A stretch of 64,000 nt of DNA. It comes from Rhizobium deserti (GTDB lineage: Bacteria > Pseudomonadota > Alphaproteobacteria > Rhizobiales > Rhizobiaceae). The stretch spans positions 248,001 through 312,000 of the forward strand of contig NZ_SMTL01000004.1 of NCBI RefSeq assembly GCF_004358025.1. The letters are read 5' to 3'. Position numbers and translations under genes: made by a program. Under the pieces are notes generated by a model. That model ran no database searches. It was not told where the DNA came from and saw only the letters and a program-made list of their open reading frames with translations. This document shows, one piece after another, positions 47,738-56,998 of this stretch; the stretch's first letter is position 1, and each line of letters opens with the position of its first letter.

Positions 47738-47905
47738 TCAGTTCTGTTGCTTGGGGGGCGTCGGCGGGTTTAGCCGTTCGGAAGGGACGCGCACCGTGAC
47801 GTCCCGTTCACGCGGTTCCACCAGAAGCACGAGGCCAACCATGCTCCCATAGATCGCGCCTGCAATGAGTGCCAGGACGAAGAGAAACCGGAACAGGGTG
47901 GGCAT
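47738..47905 (-). CDS. 55-residue single-span membrane protein upstream of xerD
   Basis: This small gene reads [20 protein letters not shown] at its N-terminus, which together with the next eight residues makes one membrane helix. A short tail follows with [17 protein letters not shown] and a proline-rich end. The ATG at 47905 has GGAG six bases upstream. It ends 16 bases before the xerD start, so the two are likely co-transcribed. The clean start, ribosome site and membrane-plus-tail pattern argue for a real gene. I recognise it only as a type of short protein common in rhizobia; its function is unknown. Confidence 0.75.
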   Translation of the reverse strand: MPTLFRFLFVLALIAGAIYGSMVGLVLLVEPRERDVTVRVPSERLNPPTPPKQQN

Positions 47906-48051
47906 CAAGAACTCCACGAGATTGCGGTGCAGTATATCTCAAAAGGTTAATGGATAAACAAGAACAAACTGCCGCAAGCGCTGTTTGGCGGCGCCTGCGG
48001 CTTGACGCTGCCGGTGCATTTGTCGATACCGTTTTGGAAACGGACGGCACC

Positions 48052-48642
48052 ATGAACGAAGCTCTACCAGTCGCAGCTCAAACCCTCGCCGAACAGGCGC
48101 GCGCAGCACTCGGCAAGCGCAACCTGATCTTTGTCGGTCTGATGGGTGCGGGCAAATCGGTCATCGGTCGGCTCACGGCGCAGACGCTCAACGTCCCCTT
48201 CATGGATACCGACGTCGAGATCGAGCGCGTCTCGCGCATGACCATTGCCGAACTCTTCGCGGCCTATGGCGAAAGTGAATTCCGGGCTCTCGAGACGCGC
48301 GTTATAGAGCGTCTGCTGAAGCAGGGTCCGCGGGTCATTTCCACTGGCGGCGGCGCCTTCATCAACGAGAACACGCGCGAGCAGATCAAGCTGGGTGGCG
48401 TTTCGCTTTGGCTGAAGGCGGATCTGGACGTGCTTTGGGAAAGAGTGAACAGACGAGATCACCGTCCTTTGCTGAAGACCGAGCATCCCAAGCAGACGCT
48501 CGAAAACCTGATGATCCAGCGTTATCCGATTTATGCGCAAGCCGACCTGACCGTGCTTTCGGAAGATGTGCGCAAGGAGGTTATGGTCAATCAGGTGCTC
48601 AAGGCCCTGGTGACGCTTGCCAATAAAGGTGAAACAGCATGA
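48052..48642 (+). CDS. aroK: Shikimate kinase
   Basis: AroK (196 residues) phosphorylates shikimate with ATP in the pathway to aromatic amino acids. The Walker A motif GLMGAGKS is at residues 29-36; D and R of the shikimate site are in FMDTDVEIER and SEFRALE, and GGGAF follows near residue 103. The start at 48052 gives the usual length; an ATG at 47950 would add 34 residues of no clear similarity. It overlaps aroB by four bases. The same operon order is found across rhizobia. Confidence 0.95.
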   Translation: MNEALPVAAQTLAEQARAALGKRNLIFVGLMGAGKSVIGRLTAQTLNVPFMDTDVEIERVSRMTIAELFAAYGESEFRALETRVIERLLKQGPRVISTGGGAFINENTREQIKLGGVSLWLKADLDVLWERVNRRDHRPLLKTEHPKQTLENLMIQRYPIYAQADLTVLSEDVRKEVMVNQVLKALVTLANKGETA

Positions 48643-49769
48643 ATATCTCCTCTCCGCCTCCAGAAAGGCTTGTTCATGTTCCGCTCGGTGAGCGGGCCTA
48701 TGACATCCTGATCGGCCCCGGTCTGATCGGCCGAGCCGGCGGCGAAATCACAGCGCGGCTGAAGGGCCGGCGGGCCGCCATCGTGACGGATGCACATGTC
48801 GCGCCGATTTATCTCGAAGCGCTGATGGATAGCCTGCAGACGGACGGGATCGAGGCGGTGTCCCTGACACTGCCGGCCGGCGAGAAGACCAAGAGCCTCG
48901 AACATCTTGCAACTGTGACGGACATGGTTCTGTCCGCCCGCATCGAGCGCAACGATGCGGTCATTGCGCTTGGCGGCGGTGTTATCGGCGATCTGGCCGG
49001 TTTCGCCGCCGGTATCGTGCGTCGCGGGGTGCGTTTCGTGCAGATCCCGACCTCGCTTCTGGCGCAGGTGGATTCGTCCGTCGGCGGCAAGACCGGCATC
49101 AATACCCGTCACGGCAAGAACCTGCTGGGCGTTTTTCATCAGCCGGATCTCGTTCTGGCAGATACGTCGGCGCTCGATACTCTTTCCGAACGGGAATTCC
49201 GGGCAGGCTATGCTGAGGTCGCGAAATATGGCCTGATCGACAAGCCGGACTTCTTTTCCTGGCTGGAGAAGAACTGGCGCGAAGTTTTTGCTGGAGGTGC
49301 AGCGCGAGCCGAAGCAATTGCCGTCAGCTGCCAGGCGAAATCTGATGTGGTCGTGGAAGACGAACGGGAGACCGGCCGGCGCGCACTCCTTAACCTTGGA
49401 CATACTTTCGGGCACGCGCTGGAAGCGGCGACGGAATATGACAGTCGACGCCTGGTGCATGGCGAAGGCGTGGCTATTGGTATGGTGCTGGCGCATCAGT
49501 TCTCGGCGCGCCTCAATCTGGCAAGCCCGGACGAAGCCCAGCGTGTGGAAGCCCATCTCAAGACGGTTGGCCTGCCGACGTCGATGAACGAAATCCCAGG
49601 AGCGCTTCCGCCGACGGAAAAGCTCCTGGAGGCGATCGCCCAAGACAAGAAGGTCAAGAGCGGCAAGCTGACCTTCATTTTGACGCATGGCATCGGCCAA
49701 GCCTTCGTTGCGGATGATGTTCCATCTTCGGAGGTTCTGGGTTTCTTGGAGGAAAAGCGGCCAAAATGA
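48639..49769 (+). CDS. aroB: 3-dehydroquinate synthase
   Basis: AroB (376 residues) converts DAHP to 3-dehydroquinate, the second step of the shikimate pathway. NAD-binding and active-site motifs are visible: ALGGGVIGDLAGFAAGIVRR near residue 108, PTSLLAQVDSSVGGKTGIN near 140 and the zinc ligands in LNLGHTFGHALEA near 255. It overlaps aroK and the following CBS-domain gene by four bases each (ATGA), so all three are translationally coupled. Confidence 0.97.
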   Translation: MNISSPPPERLVHVPLGERAYDILIGPGLIGRAGGEITARLKGRRAAIVTDAHVAPIYLEALMDSLQTDGIEAVSLTLPAGEKTKSLEHLATVTDMVLSARIERNDAVIALGGGVIGDLAGFAAGIVRRGVRFVQIPTSLLAQVDSSVGGKTGINTRHGKNLLGVFHQPDLVLADTSALDTLSEREFRAGYAEVAKYGLIDKPDFFSWLEKNWREVFAGGAARAEAIAVSCQAKSDVVVEDERETGRRALLNLGHTFGHALEAATEYDSRRLVHGEGVAIGMVLAHQFSARLNLASPDEAQRVEAHLKTVGLPTSMNEIPGALPPTEKLLEAIAQDKKVKSGKLTFILTHGIGQAFVADDVPSSEVLGFLEEKRPK

Positions 49770-50653
49770 CGTCGAGCACCGGTCCGGTATCGCGTATCGT
49801 CAACGCCGTGATCCGCGGCCTCCTGCGCATGAGCGGCGCGACGCCCTCGGCAGAGACCTTGGCGTTGGCCGATCATGAGGATCTCCATGCTGCGTTGGAT
49901 GCGAAGAACCGCGACCGCAGCTCCGACCGTCAGGACCGGGATCGTCTGAGCGGACTTTTTGAGCTCGAAGAGCTGGAAGTGTCCGACGTCATGAAGCACC
50001 GGACCGCCATGCGTGCGATCAATGCGGAAGATCCGCCGGATGTCGTGGTGCGCACGGTTCTGGAAAGCCCTTATACGCGCATGCCCCTATGGCGCAATTC
50101 GACGGAAAACATCATCGGCGTCGTGCATGCAAAGGATCTGCTGCGAGCCTTGGCCGAGCCTATGGCCGAGTCGCAGGGGGTCGACATCGTGAAGATCGCG
50201 CAGAAGCCGTGGTTCGTGCCCGACACGACCAGCCTCAAAGATCAGCTGAGCGCCTTCCTGCGCCGCAAGGGTCATTTTGCGGTGGTGGTCGATGAGTATG
50301 GCGAGGTGCAAGGTATCGTCACGCTCGAAGATATTCTCGAGGAGATCGTCGGCGACATTGCCGATGAGCACGATATTGAAATCCAGGGGGTCCGCCAGGA
50401 GGCGGATGGCTCGATCGTGGTGGACGGCTCCGTGCCGATCCGCGACCTCAACCGCGCACTCGATTGGAGCCTGCCTGACGCGGAAGCAACAACCATTGCC
50501 GGATTGGTGATCCACGAATCCAAGCTTATTCCGGAAGAGCGGCAGGCTTTCACCTTCTATGGCAAGCGTTTTATCGTGCTAAAGCGGGAGAAGAACCGGA
50601 TAACCCGGCTGCGCATTCGGCCAGCGGAAGATACCCCGATGCCGGCGGAATAA
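49766..50653 (+). CDS. CBS-pair/CorC_HlyC protein lacking the DUF21 membrane domain
   Basis: A 295-residue protein with two CBS domains (about residues 72-200) and a C-terminal CorC_HlyC domain (about 210-290), as in HlyC/CorC-type proteins linked to magnesium and cobalt resistance. Proteins at this place after aroB in related rhizobia are, as I recall them, about 430 residues long with an N-terminal DUF21 membrane domain. Here MTSS is followed directly by TGPVSRIVNAVIR, which resembles the very end of DUF21. No membrane helix remains. The start overlaps the aroB stop (ATGA). Alternatively it is simply a soluble CorC of the YbeX type. Confidence 0.85.
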   Translation: MTSSTGPVSRIVNAVIRGLLRMSGATPSAETLALADHEDLHAALDAKNRDRSSDRQDRDRLSGLFELEELEVSDVMKHRTAMRAINAEDPPDVVVRTVLESPYTRMPLWRNSTENIIGVVHAKDLLRALAEPMAESQGVDIVKIAQKPWFVPDTTSLKDQLSAFLRRKGHFAVVVDEYGEVQGIVTLEDILEEIVGDIADEHDIEIQGVRQEADGSIVVDGSVPIRDLNRALDWSLPDAEATTIAGLVIHESKLIPEERQAFTFYGKRFIVLKREKNRITRLRIRPAEDTPMPAE

Positions 50654-50700
50654 TTCGCTTCTCGATCTTTGCTTCGGCCGCACGGCTTCTTATCTAAAGT

Positions 50701-50982
50701 CTACCAGTGCGTCGGCTCGCCGGGTGCGGATGCCTCTACCGCAAGCGCATGCAATCCCGCATCCAATTCCGGCTTCAGCAGGGAATTCACCATGCGGTGC
50801 CGGTCCAGCCGGCTCATGCCGGAAAACTTATCCGCAACAATGCGGACCCGCATGTGTGTCTCACCCGTTCCGGTCATGTCGGGCTGATGCCCCGCATGCT
50901 GATGGCTCTCGTCGATGACGATCAGCCTCTCCGGCTGGAGCTTGTCTTGCAGTGTGGTTTCTATTCGGGATCTGACGGACAT
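50701..50982 (-). CDS. BolA family protein
   Basis: A 93-residue BolA-like protein, a partner of monothiol glutaredoxins in iron-sulfur cluster handling and stress response. The conserved helix and strand pattern is clear: IETTLQDKLQPERLIVIDES, the invariant H in QHAGH, then ETHMRVRIVADKFSG and LLKPELDAGLHALAVEA. The ATG at 50982 has GGAG five bases upstream. It is divergent from the J-domain gene. Confidence 0.92.
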   Translation of the reverse strand: MSVRSRIETTLQDKLQPERLIVIDESHQHAGHQPDMTGTGETHMRVRIVADKFSGMSRLDRHRMVNSLLKPELDAGLHALAVEASAPGEPTHW

Positions 50983-51097
50983 TTCCGCTCCATGGTGAAG
51001 CATGCGGGCGAAGCATGAGGGGCTACTGACAAACCAGCAACAAACCGCTTTGTCAATTCTTGTCCATGGTCACGGCTCATCCCATAATAAGTGCCTC

Positions 51098-51727
51098 ATG
51101 AAACTCGACTCCAAATACTTCGACCGCATCCGAACCCGCCGCAACAGGGAGCAGGAGGCACCTCCTCAGGCGCCGACCTGCCAATGGGACGGGTGCGACA
51201 AGCCGGGTGTGCACCGCGCGCCGGTCGGGCGCAATGCCGAAGGCCAGTTCTTCATGTTCTGCTTCGAGCACGTCAAGGAATACAACAAAGGCTATAATTA
51301 CTTCTCCGGCCTTTCAGACACCGAGATTGCGCGCTACCAGAAGGAAGCGATCACCGGCCATCGTCCGACATGGACCGTTGGAGTGAACAAATCTGCCAAG
51401 GATGCGCCGTTACATTCGACGGCTCGATCCGGTGCGCCCGGCGCGCAGCAACGCTACAAGGACCCCTTCGGCTTCGTTTCCCAGGCGCGCGGTGGTGGAG
51501 CGTCCCGTTTCGAGACCCAGGGGCGCAAGCTGAAGTCGCTGGAAGCCAAGGCTTTCGACACGATGGGCCTTGGGGCCAATGCGACCTCAGTTGAAATCAA
51601 AAGCCGTTACAAGGAACTGGTGAAAAAGCACCATCCGGATGCGAATGGCGGCGACCGCGGCTCGGAGGAACGTTTTCGCGCCGTCATTCAAGCATATCAG
51701 TTGTTGAAGCAGGCGGGTTTCTGCTAA
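51098..51727 (+). CDS. DnaJ-like protein with C-terminal J domain
   Basis: A 209-residue protein whose J domain is at the C-terminus (about 148-209) with the HPD motif in VKKHHPDANGG, so it should stimulate a DnaK ATPase. The N-terminal part has CQWDGCDKPGVHRAP and FCFEHVKEYNKGYNYF, with cysteines and histidines that could bind a metal ion. There is no G/F region or zinc finger of classical DnaJ. It lies 61 bases before cobS; the same pairing occurs in other rhizobia and may indicate help with folding of the cobaltochelatase. Confidence 0.88.
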   Translation: MKLDSKYFDRIRTRRNREQEAPPQAPTCQWDGCDKPGVHRAPVGRNAEGQFFMFCFEHVKEYNKGYNYFSGLSDTEIARYQKEAITGHRPTWTVGVNKSAKDAPLHSTARSGAPGAQQRYKDPFGFVSQARGGGASRFETQGRKLKSLEAKAFDTMGLGANATSVEIKSRYKELVKKHHPDANGGDRGSEERFRAVIQAYQLLKQAGFC

Positions 51728-51788
51728 GCCGTAACGATTATGGCAGTGAGGACGACGGCCGGGCGGCGGCTCGCGCTTTGGAGAGATG

Positions 51789-52781
51789 ATGAGTAAGATA
51801 GATCTAGATATTGCAAACCTTCCTGATACCACGGTTTCCGTTCGGGACGTCTTCGGCATCGATACCGATCTCAGGGTTCCAGCCTACAGCAACGGCGATC
51901 CTTACGTCCCGGATTTGGATCCAGACTACCTGTTCGATCCCGATACCACGCTCGCCATTCTTGCAGGTTTTGCCCATAACCGACGGGTCATGGTGTCCGG
52001 CTTCCACGGCACCGGCAAGTCGACCCATATCGAGCAGGTCGCGGCGCGCCTCAACTGGCCTTGCGTGCGTGTCAATCTCGACAGCCATGTCAGCCGTATC
52101 GACCTCGTCGGCAAGGATGCGATCGTCCTCAAGGACGGCAAGCAGATCACCGAATTCAAGGACGGCATCCTTCCCTGGGCCTATCAGCACAATGTCGCGC
52201 TTGTATTCGACGAATACGATGCCGGTCGCCCGGACGTCATGTTCGTCATCCAGCGCGTCTTGGAAAGTTCCGGCCGCCTGACGCTGCTCGACCAGAGCCG
52301 CGTCATCCGTCCTCATCCGGCATTCCGCATCTTCTCGACCGCCAACACAGTCGGCCTCGGCGATACGACGGGCCTCTATCACGGCACGCAGCAGATCAAC
52401 CAGGCGCAGATGGACCGCTGGTCGATCGTCACGACGCTGAACTATCTGCCGCACGAGAAGGAAGTCGATATCGTCGCCGCCAAGGTCAAGTCGTTCGGCA
52501 GCACGTCCGAAGGCCGCGAGACGGTATCGAAGATGGTTCGCGTCGCCGACCTGACGCGTTCGGCCTTCATCAACGGCGATCTTTCGACGGTGATGAGCCC
52601 GCGTACGGTCATTACCTGGGCCGAAAATGCCGAGATCTTCGGCGATGTGGCCTTCGCCTTCCGCATCACCTTCCTCAACAAGTGTGACGAGCTGGAACGG
52701 ACACTGGTGGCCGAGCAATATCAGCGTGCCTTCGGCGTCGAGCTGAAGGAAAGCGCCGCAAACATCGTGCTGGGAGCCTGA
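51789..52781 (+). CDS. cobS: Aerobic cobaltochelatase subunit CobS
   Basis: CobS (330 residues) is the AAA+ ATPase of the CobNST cobaltochelatase, which inserts cobalt into hydrogenobyrinic acid a,c-diamide in aerobic B12 synthesis. Walker A is GFHGTGKS (71-78) and Walker B is [10 protein letters not shown] near residue 137; sensor motifs follow. The ATG at 51789 is five bases after GGAG; an adjacent ATG at 51786 is nearly as good. cobT follows after 19 bases. CobN is not in the window. Confidence 0.97.
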   Translation: MSKIDLDIANLPDTTVSVRDVFGIDTDLRVPAYSNGDPYVPDLDPDYLFDPDTTLAILAGFAHNRRVMVSGFHGTGKSTHIEQVAARLNWPCVRVNLDSHVSRIDLVGKDAIVLKDGKQITEFKDGILPWAYQHNVALVFDEYDAGRPDVMFVIQRVLESSGRLTLLDQSRVIRPHPAFRIFSTANTVGLGDTTGLYHGTQQINQAQMDRWSIVTTLNYLPHEKEVDIVAAKVKSFGSTSEGRETVSKMVRVADLTRSAFINGDLSTVMSPRTVITWAENAEIFGDVAFAFRITFLNKCDELERTLVAEQYQRAFGVELKESAANIVLGA

Positions 52782-52800
52782 GGCGCAGAGAGGCAGGATC

Positions 52801-54699
52801 ATGGCGGGTCGCGGAGACAATTCTAAAGGCAAGGTGGGCGGACCGGTGGATGCCGAGCCGCTGCGCCAAGCCATTACCGGCTGCGTTCGCTCGATAGCCT
52901 CGAGTGCCGAGGTCGAGGTAACTTTCGCCAACGAACGTCCGGGATTGGCTGGAGACCGGATCCGCCTGCCGGAAATTTCCAAGCGACCGACGGCCCACGA
53001 ACTGGCGGTGACGCGCGGGCTCGGCGATTCCATGGCGCTTCGGGTCGCCTGCCACGATACCGGCCTTCACGCCAACATGGCGCCGCAGGGATCGGATGCT
53101 CGATCGGTCTTCGACGCCGTGGAACAGGCGCGGGTCGAATCCATCGGCGCGCTGCGGATGGCCGGGATGGCAGCCAACCTCAATTCCATGCACACGGAAA
53201 AATACGCCAAGGCCAATTTTACCGGCATCGAACGCCAGGAAGATGCCCCGATCAGCGAAGCGATCGCCATGCTGGTGCGCGAAAAGCTGACTGGAACAAA
53301 ACCTCCTCCCAGTGCAGGCAAGGTTCTCGATCTGTGGCGGTCCTTCATCGAGGACAAATCCGGCGGCGACCTCGATAACCTGCGGTCCGTCATCGAGGAC
53401 CAGCAGGCCTTCGGCAAGCTCGTCCGGCACATGCTGTCCTCCATGCAGATGGCGGAAGACTTCACCAACGAGGAGTCCGAGCCGGAGGAGATGGAAAATC
53501 CGAGCGAGGAGGATCAGCCTCGCACCGGAGAGACCGAGAACGAGGAAGTCGAAGAGGAAGCCGGTTCCGACGCGGCGCCTGCCGAGCAGAGCGAAGCCGC
53601 CGACGAGGAGCTCGATGAGGGCGAGATGGATGGCGCTGAAATGTCGGACGACGATATGTCCGAAGACAGCGACGACCATTCCGAGACACCTGGCGAGACA
53701 CGCCGCCCCCAGAGCCCATTCGACGATTTCAATGAAAAAGTCGACTACCATATCTTCACCGAGGAATTCGATGAGGAGGTCACGGCCGAAGAGCTTTGCG
53801 ATGAAGCAGAGCTGGACCGGCTGAGAGCGTTCCTCGACAAGCAGCTCGCGCATCTCCAAGGTGCGGTCGGACGGCTTGCCAACCGGCTGCAGCGCCGTCT
53901 GATGGCGCAACAGAACCGCTCCTGGGATTTTGACCTCGAAGAAGGCTATCTCGATCCCGCCCGACTGGTACGCTTGATCATCGATCCCATGCAGCCGCTG
54001 TCGTTCAAGCGGGAGCGCGACACGCAGTTCCGTGATACGGTGGTTTCGCTGGTGATCGATAATTCCGGCTCCATGCGAGGCCGGCCGATCACGGTCGCTG
54101 CCAGCTGCGCTGATATTCTCGCCCGCACGCTGGAGCGTTGCGGGGTCAAGGTGGAGCTTCTGGGCTTCACGACAAAGGCCTGGAAGGGCGGGCAGGCGCG
54201 CGAAAAATGGCTGGCCAGCGGAAAGCCGGCAATGCCGGGCCGCCTGAACGACTTGCGCCACATCGTTTACAAGTCGGCTGATGCGCCCTGGCGCCGCTCG
54301 AGGCGGAATCTCGGGCTGATGATGCGCGAAGGCCTGCTCAAGGAGAATATCGACGGCGAAGCGCTGATGTGGGCGCATCAGCGGCTGATCAATCGGCCGG
54401 AGCAGCGCAAGATCCTGATGATGATTTCGGATGGCGCGCCGGTCGACGATTCGACGCTTTCGGTCAATCCCGGCAATTATCTGGAACGCCATCTGCGTGC
54501 GGTGATCGAGCAGATCGAGACGCGCTCGCCTGTGGAACTGCTGGCGATTGGTATCGGCCACGACGTCACCCGGTATTATCGCAAGGCGGTCACGATCGTT
54601 GATGCGGACGAGTTGGCTGGCGCTATGACTGAACAACTGGCCGAACTCTTTGCCGAAAATATCGGCCGTCCGGCTGGGCGGATGCGGCGAGCCAGTTGA
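52801..54699 (+). CDS. cobT: Aerobic cobaltochelatase subunit CobT
   Basis: CobT (632 residues) is the von Willebrand A-type partner of CobS. An N-terminal helical domain is followed by a very acidic linker (about residues 220-310, rich in Glu and Asp) and a C-terminal VWA domain with the MIDAS motif [10 protein letters not shown] near residue 420. CobS and CobT form the ring complex that drives cobalt insertion by CobN. The stop overlaps the next gene (TTGA). Length and composition match the family. Confidence 0.97.
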   Translation: MAGRGDNSKGKVGGPVDAEPLRQAITGCVRSIASSAEVEVTFANERPGLAGDRIRLPEISKRPTAHELAVTRGLGDSMALRVACHDTGLHANMAPQGSDARSVFDAVEQARVESIGALRMAGMAANLNSMHTEKYAKANFTGIERQEDAPISEAIAMLVREKLTGTKPPPSAGKVLDLWRSFIEDKSGGDLDNLRSVIEDQQAFGKLVRHMLSSMQMAEDFTNEESEPEEMENPSEEDQPRTGETENEEVEEEAGSDAAPAEQSEAADEELDEGEMDGAEMSDDDMSEDSDDHSETPGETRRPQSPFDDFNEKVDYHIFTEEFDEEVTAEELCDEAELDRLRAFLDKQLAHLQGAVGRLANRLQRRLMAQQNRSWDFDLEEGYLDPARLVRLIIDPMQPLSFKRERDTQFRDTVVSLVIDNSGSMRGRPITVAASCADILARTLERCGVKVELLGFTTKAWKGGQAREKWLASGKPAMPGRLNDLRHIVYKSADAPWRRSRRNLGLMMREGLLKENIDGEALMWAHQRLINRPEQRKILMMISDGAPVDDSTLSVNPGNYLERHLRAVIEQIETRSPVELLAIGIGHDVTRYYRKAVTIVDADELAGAMTEQLAELFAENIGRPAGRMRRAS

Positions 54700-55694
54700 G
54701 GCTCCCGCCCAAGAAGCTTTTGCGCCTTGCATTCTGTGCAGGCCTTTTCGGCGCTTTGGCCTTGCCGGCGGCGTCGGAGCCTGTGGGCATGAACGTGCGC
54801 ACCATCGGGCAATTCAAGACGGGTTCGGATCAGAAGCGTTTTGGCCCACTGGAGTTTCTTGGTGGCCTGGAATTCTCGTCTGTCGACAGCCGGCTGCAAT
54901 CACTTTCCAGCATCCGGTTCCGCGCGGATGGAGAGAGCTTCGTATCGGTGACGGATACCGGAAACTGGCTTACGGGACGAATCGAGCGGGACGGCCAGGG
55001 CCATCTTTCGAATCTCGCGGATGTTGAAATCCATCCGATACTGCTGCGCGGCGGACGTCCAGGTTGGAAACTGACGTCCGATGCCGAGGGATTGGCGTTG
55101 CGAAACGGGCAGGCGGTGGTGAGCTTCGAGCAACAGCATCGCGTTGACATTTACCGCAATCCGGGCTTTGAAACTTCCGAGCCGTCACGTGGTCTCGATT
55201 TCCTCATTCCGGCGCGAGAACTGCGCCGGAATGCCGGCATGGAGACGATTGTCGCTTCGCCGCAGTCGAGCCACCTCAAAGGGTCTCTCGTCATCGTTGC
55301 AGAACGCAGCCTGGATGAGAAAGGCAACCTGCTCGCGGCCATACTGGAAGGTCCGATGAAGGGGCAGTTCACGGTCGTCCGGCACGACCCCTACGACGCC
55401 ACAGATGGTGCCTTTCTCCCCAACGGAGACCTTCTCCTGCTGGAGCGGCGTTTCAGCTTTCTCGGCGGCCTCGGCATGCGTATTCGGCGCATCAAGGGGG
55501 ACAGCCTCGTTCCCGGCGCCATGGTCGATGGAGAAGTTCTGGTCGAGGCGGACTTAAGCTATGCCATCGACAATATAGAAGGGCTGGACGTCCTTGCCGG
55601 TGCCGACGGCAGGCAGCGTCTCATCCTGATCTCGGATGATAACGGCAGTCTCATGCAGCGCAATGTCATGCTGGAATTCCGGCTGAACGATTGA
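54696..55694 (+). CDS. Secreted esterase-like phytase-family beta-propeller protein
   Basis: A 332-residue protein with a signal peptide (about residues 1-28, [20 protein letters not shown]) and a phytase-like/esterase-like beta-propeller domain. Typical pieces are [36 protein letters not shown] and [20 protein letters not shown]. The exact activity is unknown. The start is a TTG that overlaps the cobT stop, and no other start gives the signal peptide. The linkage to cobST is conserved in rhizobia, but a direct role in B12 synthesis is not established. Confidence 0.82.
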   Translation: MRLPPKKLLRLAFCAGLFGALALPAASEPVGMNVRTIGQFKTGSDQKRFGPLEFLGGLEFSSVDSRLQSLSSIRFRADGESFVSVTDTGNWLTGRIERDGQGHLSNLADVEIHPILLRGGRPGWKLTSDAEGLALRNGQAVVSFEQQHRVDIYRNPGFETSEPSRGLDFLIPARELRRNAGMETIVASPQSSHLKGSLVIVAERSLDEKGNLLAAILEGPMKGQFTVVRHDPYDATDGAFLPNGDLLLLERRFSFLGGLGMRIRRIKGDSLVPGAMVDGEVLVEADLSYAIDNIEGLDVLAGADGRQRLILISDDNGSLMQRNVMLEFRLND

Positions 55695-55715
55695 TCGGCC
55701 GGAATGCAGGGTTGT

Positions 55716-56354
55716 TTAGCGAGCCGGTGCCGCCTGAGGCATCGGCTTCAACACGTTCATGAGTGCCCCGTAGGGCAGCAGCAGAACCACCCCCACGACG
55801 ATCTTAACGACAAGATCCCCAAGCGCCCAGGAAATCCACCGCGGCGCCTCGGCGGCGAAAGCGCCAAGAATGGGAGCCGAACCGATGGCAAACTCGTCAT
55901 TGGCACCGATGAAGGCAAAGATCGGCGCAAAGGCGAGCGAGAAGAACAGCACTGTGTCGATCACTGTGCCGACAAGAGAAGCCGCAAGCGGCGCTTTCCA
56001 CCAGGTCTTGCGACGCAGTTCGTTGAAGACGGAGATATCCAGCAGCTGGCCGATCAGGAAGGCTGTTCCCGATGCCACAGCGATGCGCGGCACCGAAATC
56101 CAGAAGGACAGCGCGACGCCAACCACGAAACCAACGAACACGACACGGCGAGCGATCGCCGGCCCGAACTGGCGGTTGGTGAGATCCGTGATCAGGAAGG
56201 CGACCGGATAAGTGAAGGCGCCCCAAGTCAGAAGATCGCCCAGAGCTATTCCCCAGAGATTGCCGGCGACCGGGAACTGCACGAGGAAATTGGAGGCAAC
56301 GACAACGGCCGCCATGAGCAAGGCATAGATAGAGGTATAGCGCGAGGTCAGCAT
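55716..56354 (-). CDS. yhhQ: Queuosine precursor transporter (YhhQ/VUT family)
   Basis: A 212-residue inner-membrane protein with about six helices of the COG1738/VUT family, which imports queuosine precursors (preQ0/preQ1) for tRNA modification. Family motifs are ASNFLVQFPV, the segment WGAFTYPVAFLITDLTNRQF and SGTAFLIGQLLDISVFNELR. The start codon lies inside a pseudoknot that looks like a class I preQ1 riboswitch, which strongly supports the substrate. An AGGA site seven bases upstream is in the same structure. rpmB is upstream on the same strand but is closed by a terminator. Confidence 0.93.
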   Translation of the reverse strand: MLTSRYTSIYALLMAAVVVASNFLVQFPVAGNLWGIALGDLLTWGAFTYPVAFLITDLTNRQFGPAIARRVVFVGFVVGVALSFWISVPRIAVASGTAFLIGQLLDISVFNELRRKTWWKAPLAASLVGTVIDTVLFFSLAFAPIFAFIGANDEFAIGSAPILGAFAAEAPRWISWALGDLVVKIVVGVVLLLPYGALMNVLKPMPQAAPAR

Positions 56355-56380
56355 TTTTTTATCCTGGGTGATGCCACCAG
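56351..56380 (-). promoter_or_regulatory. Class I preQ1 riboswitch overlapping the yhhQ start codon (predicted)
   Basis: On the minus strand P1 is CUGG (56380-56377) with CCAG. The loop holds GCAU, which pairs with AUGC (56354-56351) as the second pseudoknot helix. The binder-type C comes just before the 3' strand of P1. The third loop is GAUAAAAAA, nine bases, against UAUAAAAAA in the well-known B. subtilis queC aptamer. P2 includes the yhhQ AUG, and the AGGA ribosome site overlaps P1. Ligand binding would therefore block translation. Known class I switches control queuosine synthesis or transport genes. The fold was drawn by hand, and the shorter second loop needs checking. Confidence 0.65.
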
Positions 56381-56399
56381 TTGGAGTGCTTGAAAGGTA

Positions 56400-56434
56400 A
56401 GAGAAAAGGCCTGACCGGCTTTGCCGTTCAAGCC
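56400..56434 (-). terminator. Terminator after rpmB
   Basis: On the minus strand GGCTTGAACGGC and GCCGGTCAGGCC form a 12-position stem with one G-U pair and one mismatch around a three-base loop, followed by TTTTCTCTT. It lies 31 bases after the rpmB stop, so yhhQ needs its own promoter or read-through. Confidence 0.75.
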
Positions 56435-56464
56435 CTCCCGATAGCCGAGGATAGAAGTCGCTGA

Positions 56465-56755
56465 TTAAGCGGCTTCAGCTGTCTTCTTGACAATCTGGCG
56501 GCGCAGCAGACGAGCGCGCATCGACAGTTCGGTTTCGTCAGCCTTCAGAAGGAAGGCATCGAGGCCACCGCGATGCTCGACCGAGCGAAGGGCGTGCGCC
56601 GAAACGCGCAGGCGGTAGCGCTGGCCGAGGGCGTCCGAGATCAAAGTGACCTGGCAGAGGTTCGGCAGGAACCGGCGGCGGGTCTTGTTATTGGCGTGGC
56701 TGACATTGTTGCCGGTCATAACGCCTTTGCCGGTCAATTCGCACACACGAGACAT
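56465..56755 (-). CDS. rpmB: 50S ribosomal protein L28
   Basis: L28 (96 residues) is a structural protein of the large ribosomal subunit. The N-terminus [20 protein letters not shown] and the following [13 protein letters not shown] are diagnostic. The alphaproteobacterial version has a longer C-terminal helix than E. coli, as here. The ATG at 56755 was chosen on this match; the longer frame adds eight residues with no support. It has its own terminator and is divergent from the DUF3108 gene. Confidence 0.97.
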   Translation of the reverse strand: MSRVCELTGKGVMTGNNVSHANNKTRRRFLPNLCQVTLISDALGQRYRLRVSAHALRSVEHRGGLDAFLLKADETELSMRARLLRRQIVKKTAEAA

Positions 56756-56998
56756 GATTACACCTTTGTTCTTCTGCAATCGGATGGTCTTCCGGACAAC
56801 GCCCGGCGCGCCGATCCAATTCGTCCTGATTGGAAAGTTGCGGTTCTATAGTCAGTGAGGCTTCGCGCGTCAAGCTAAAAGCTTTCATGACCCGTGAGCT
56901 AATCGGGCATACACCAAATTCCGCCGCTATTTTCTCGCCACTATGGCCGCTCCATAAGGGAAGGTTCGCCTTCCTTCTTCAGCTTATTCGGGCAGATC

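Noticed and set aside
52675..54732. 685-codon open frame on the minus strand opposite cobT
   Set aside because: It is a shadow of cobT codon bias; the forward frame encodes a full CobT with MIDAS motif.
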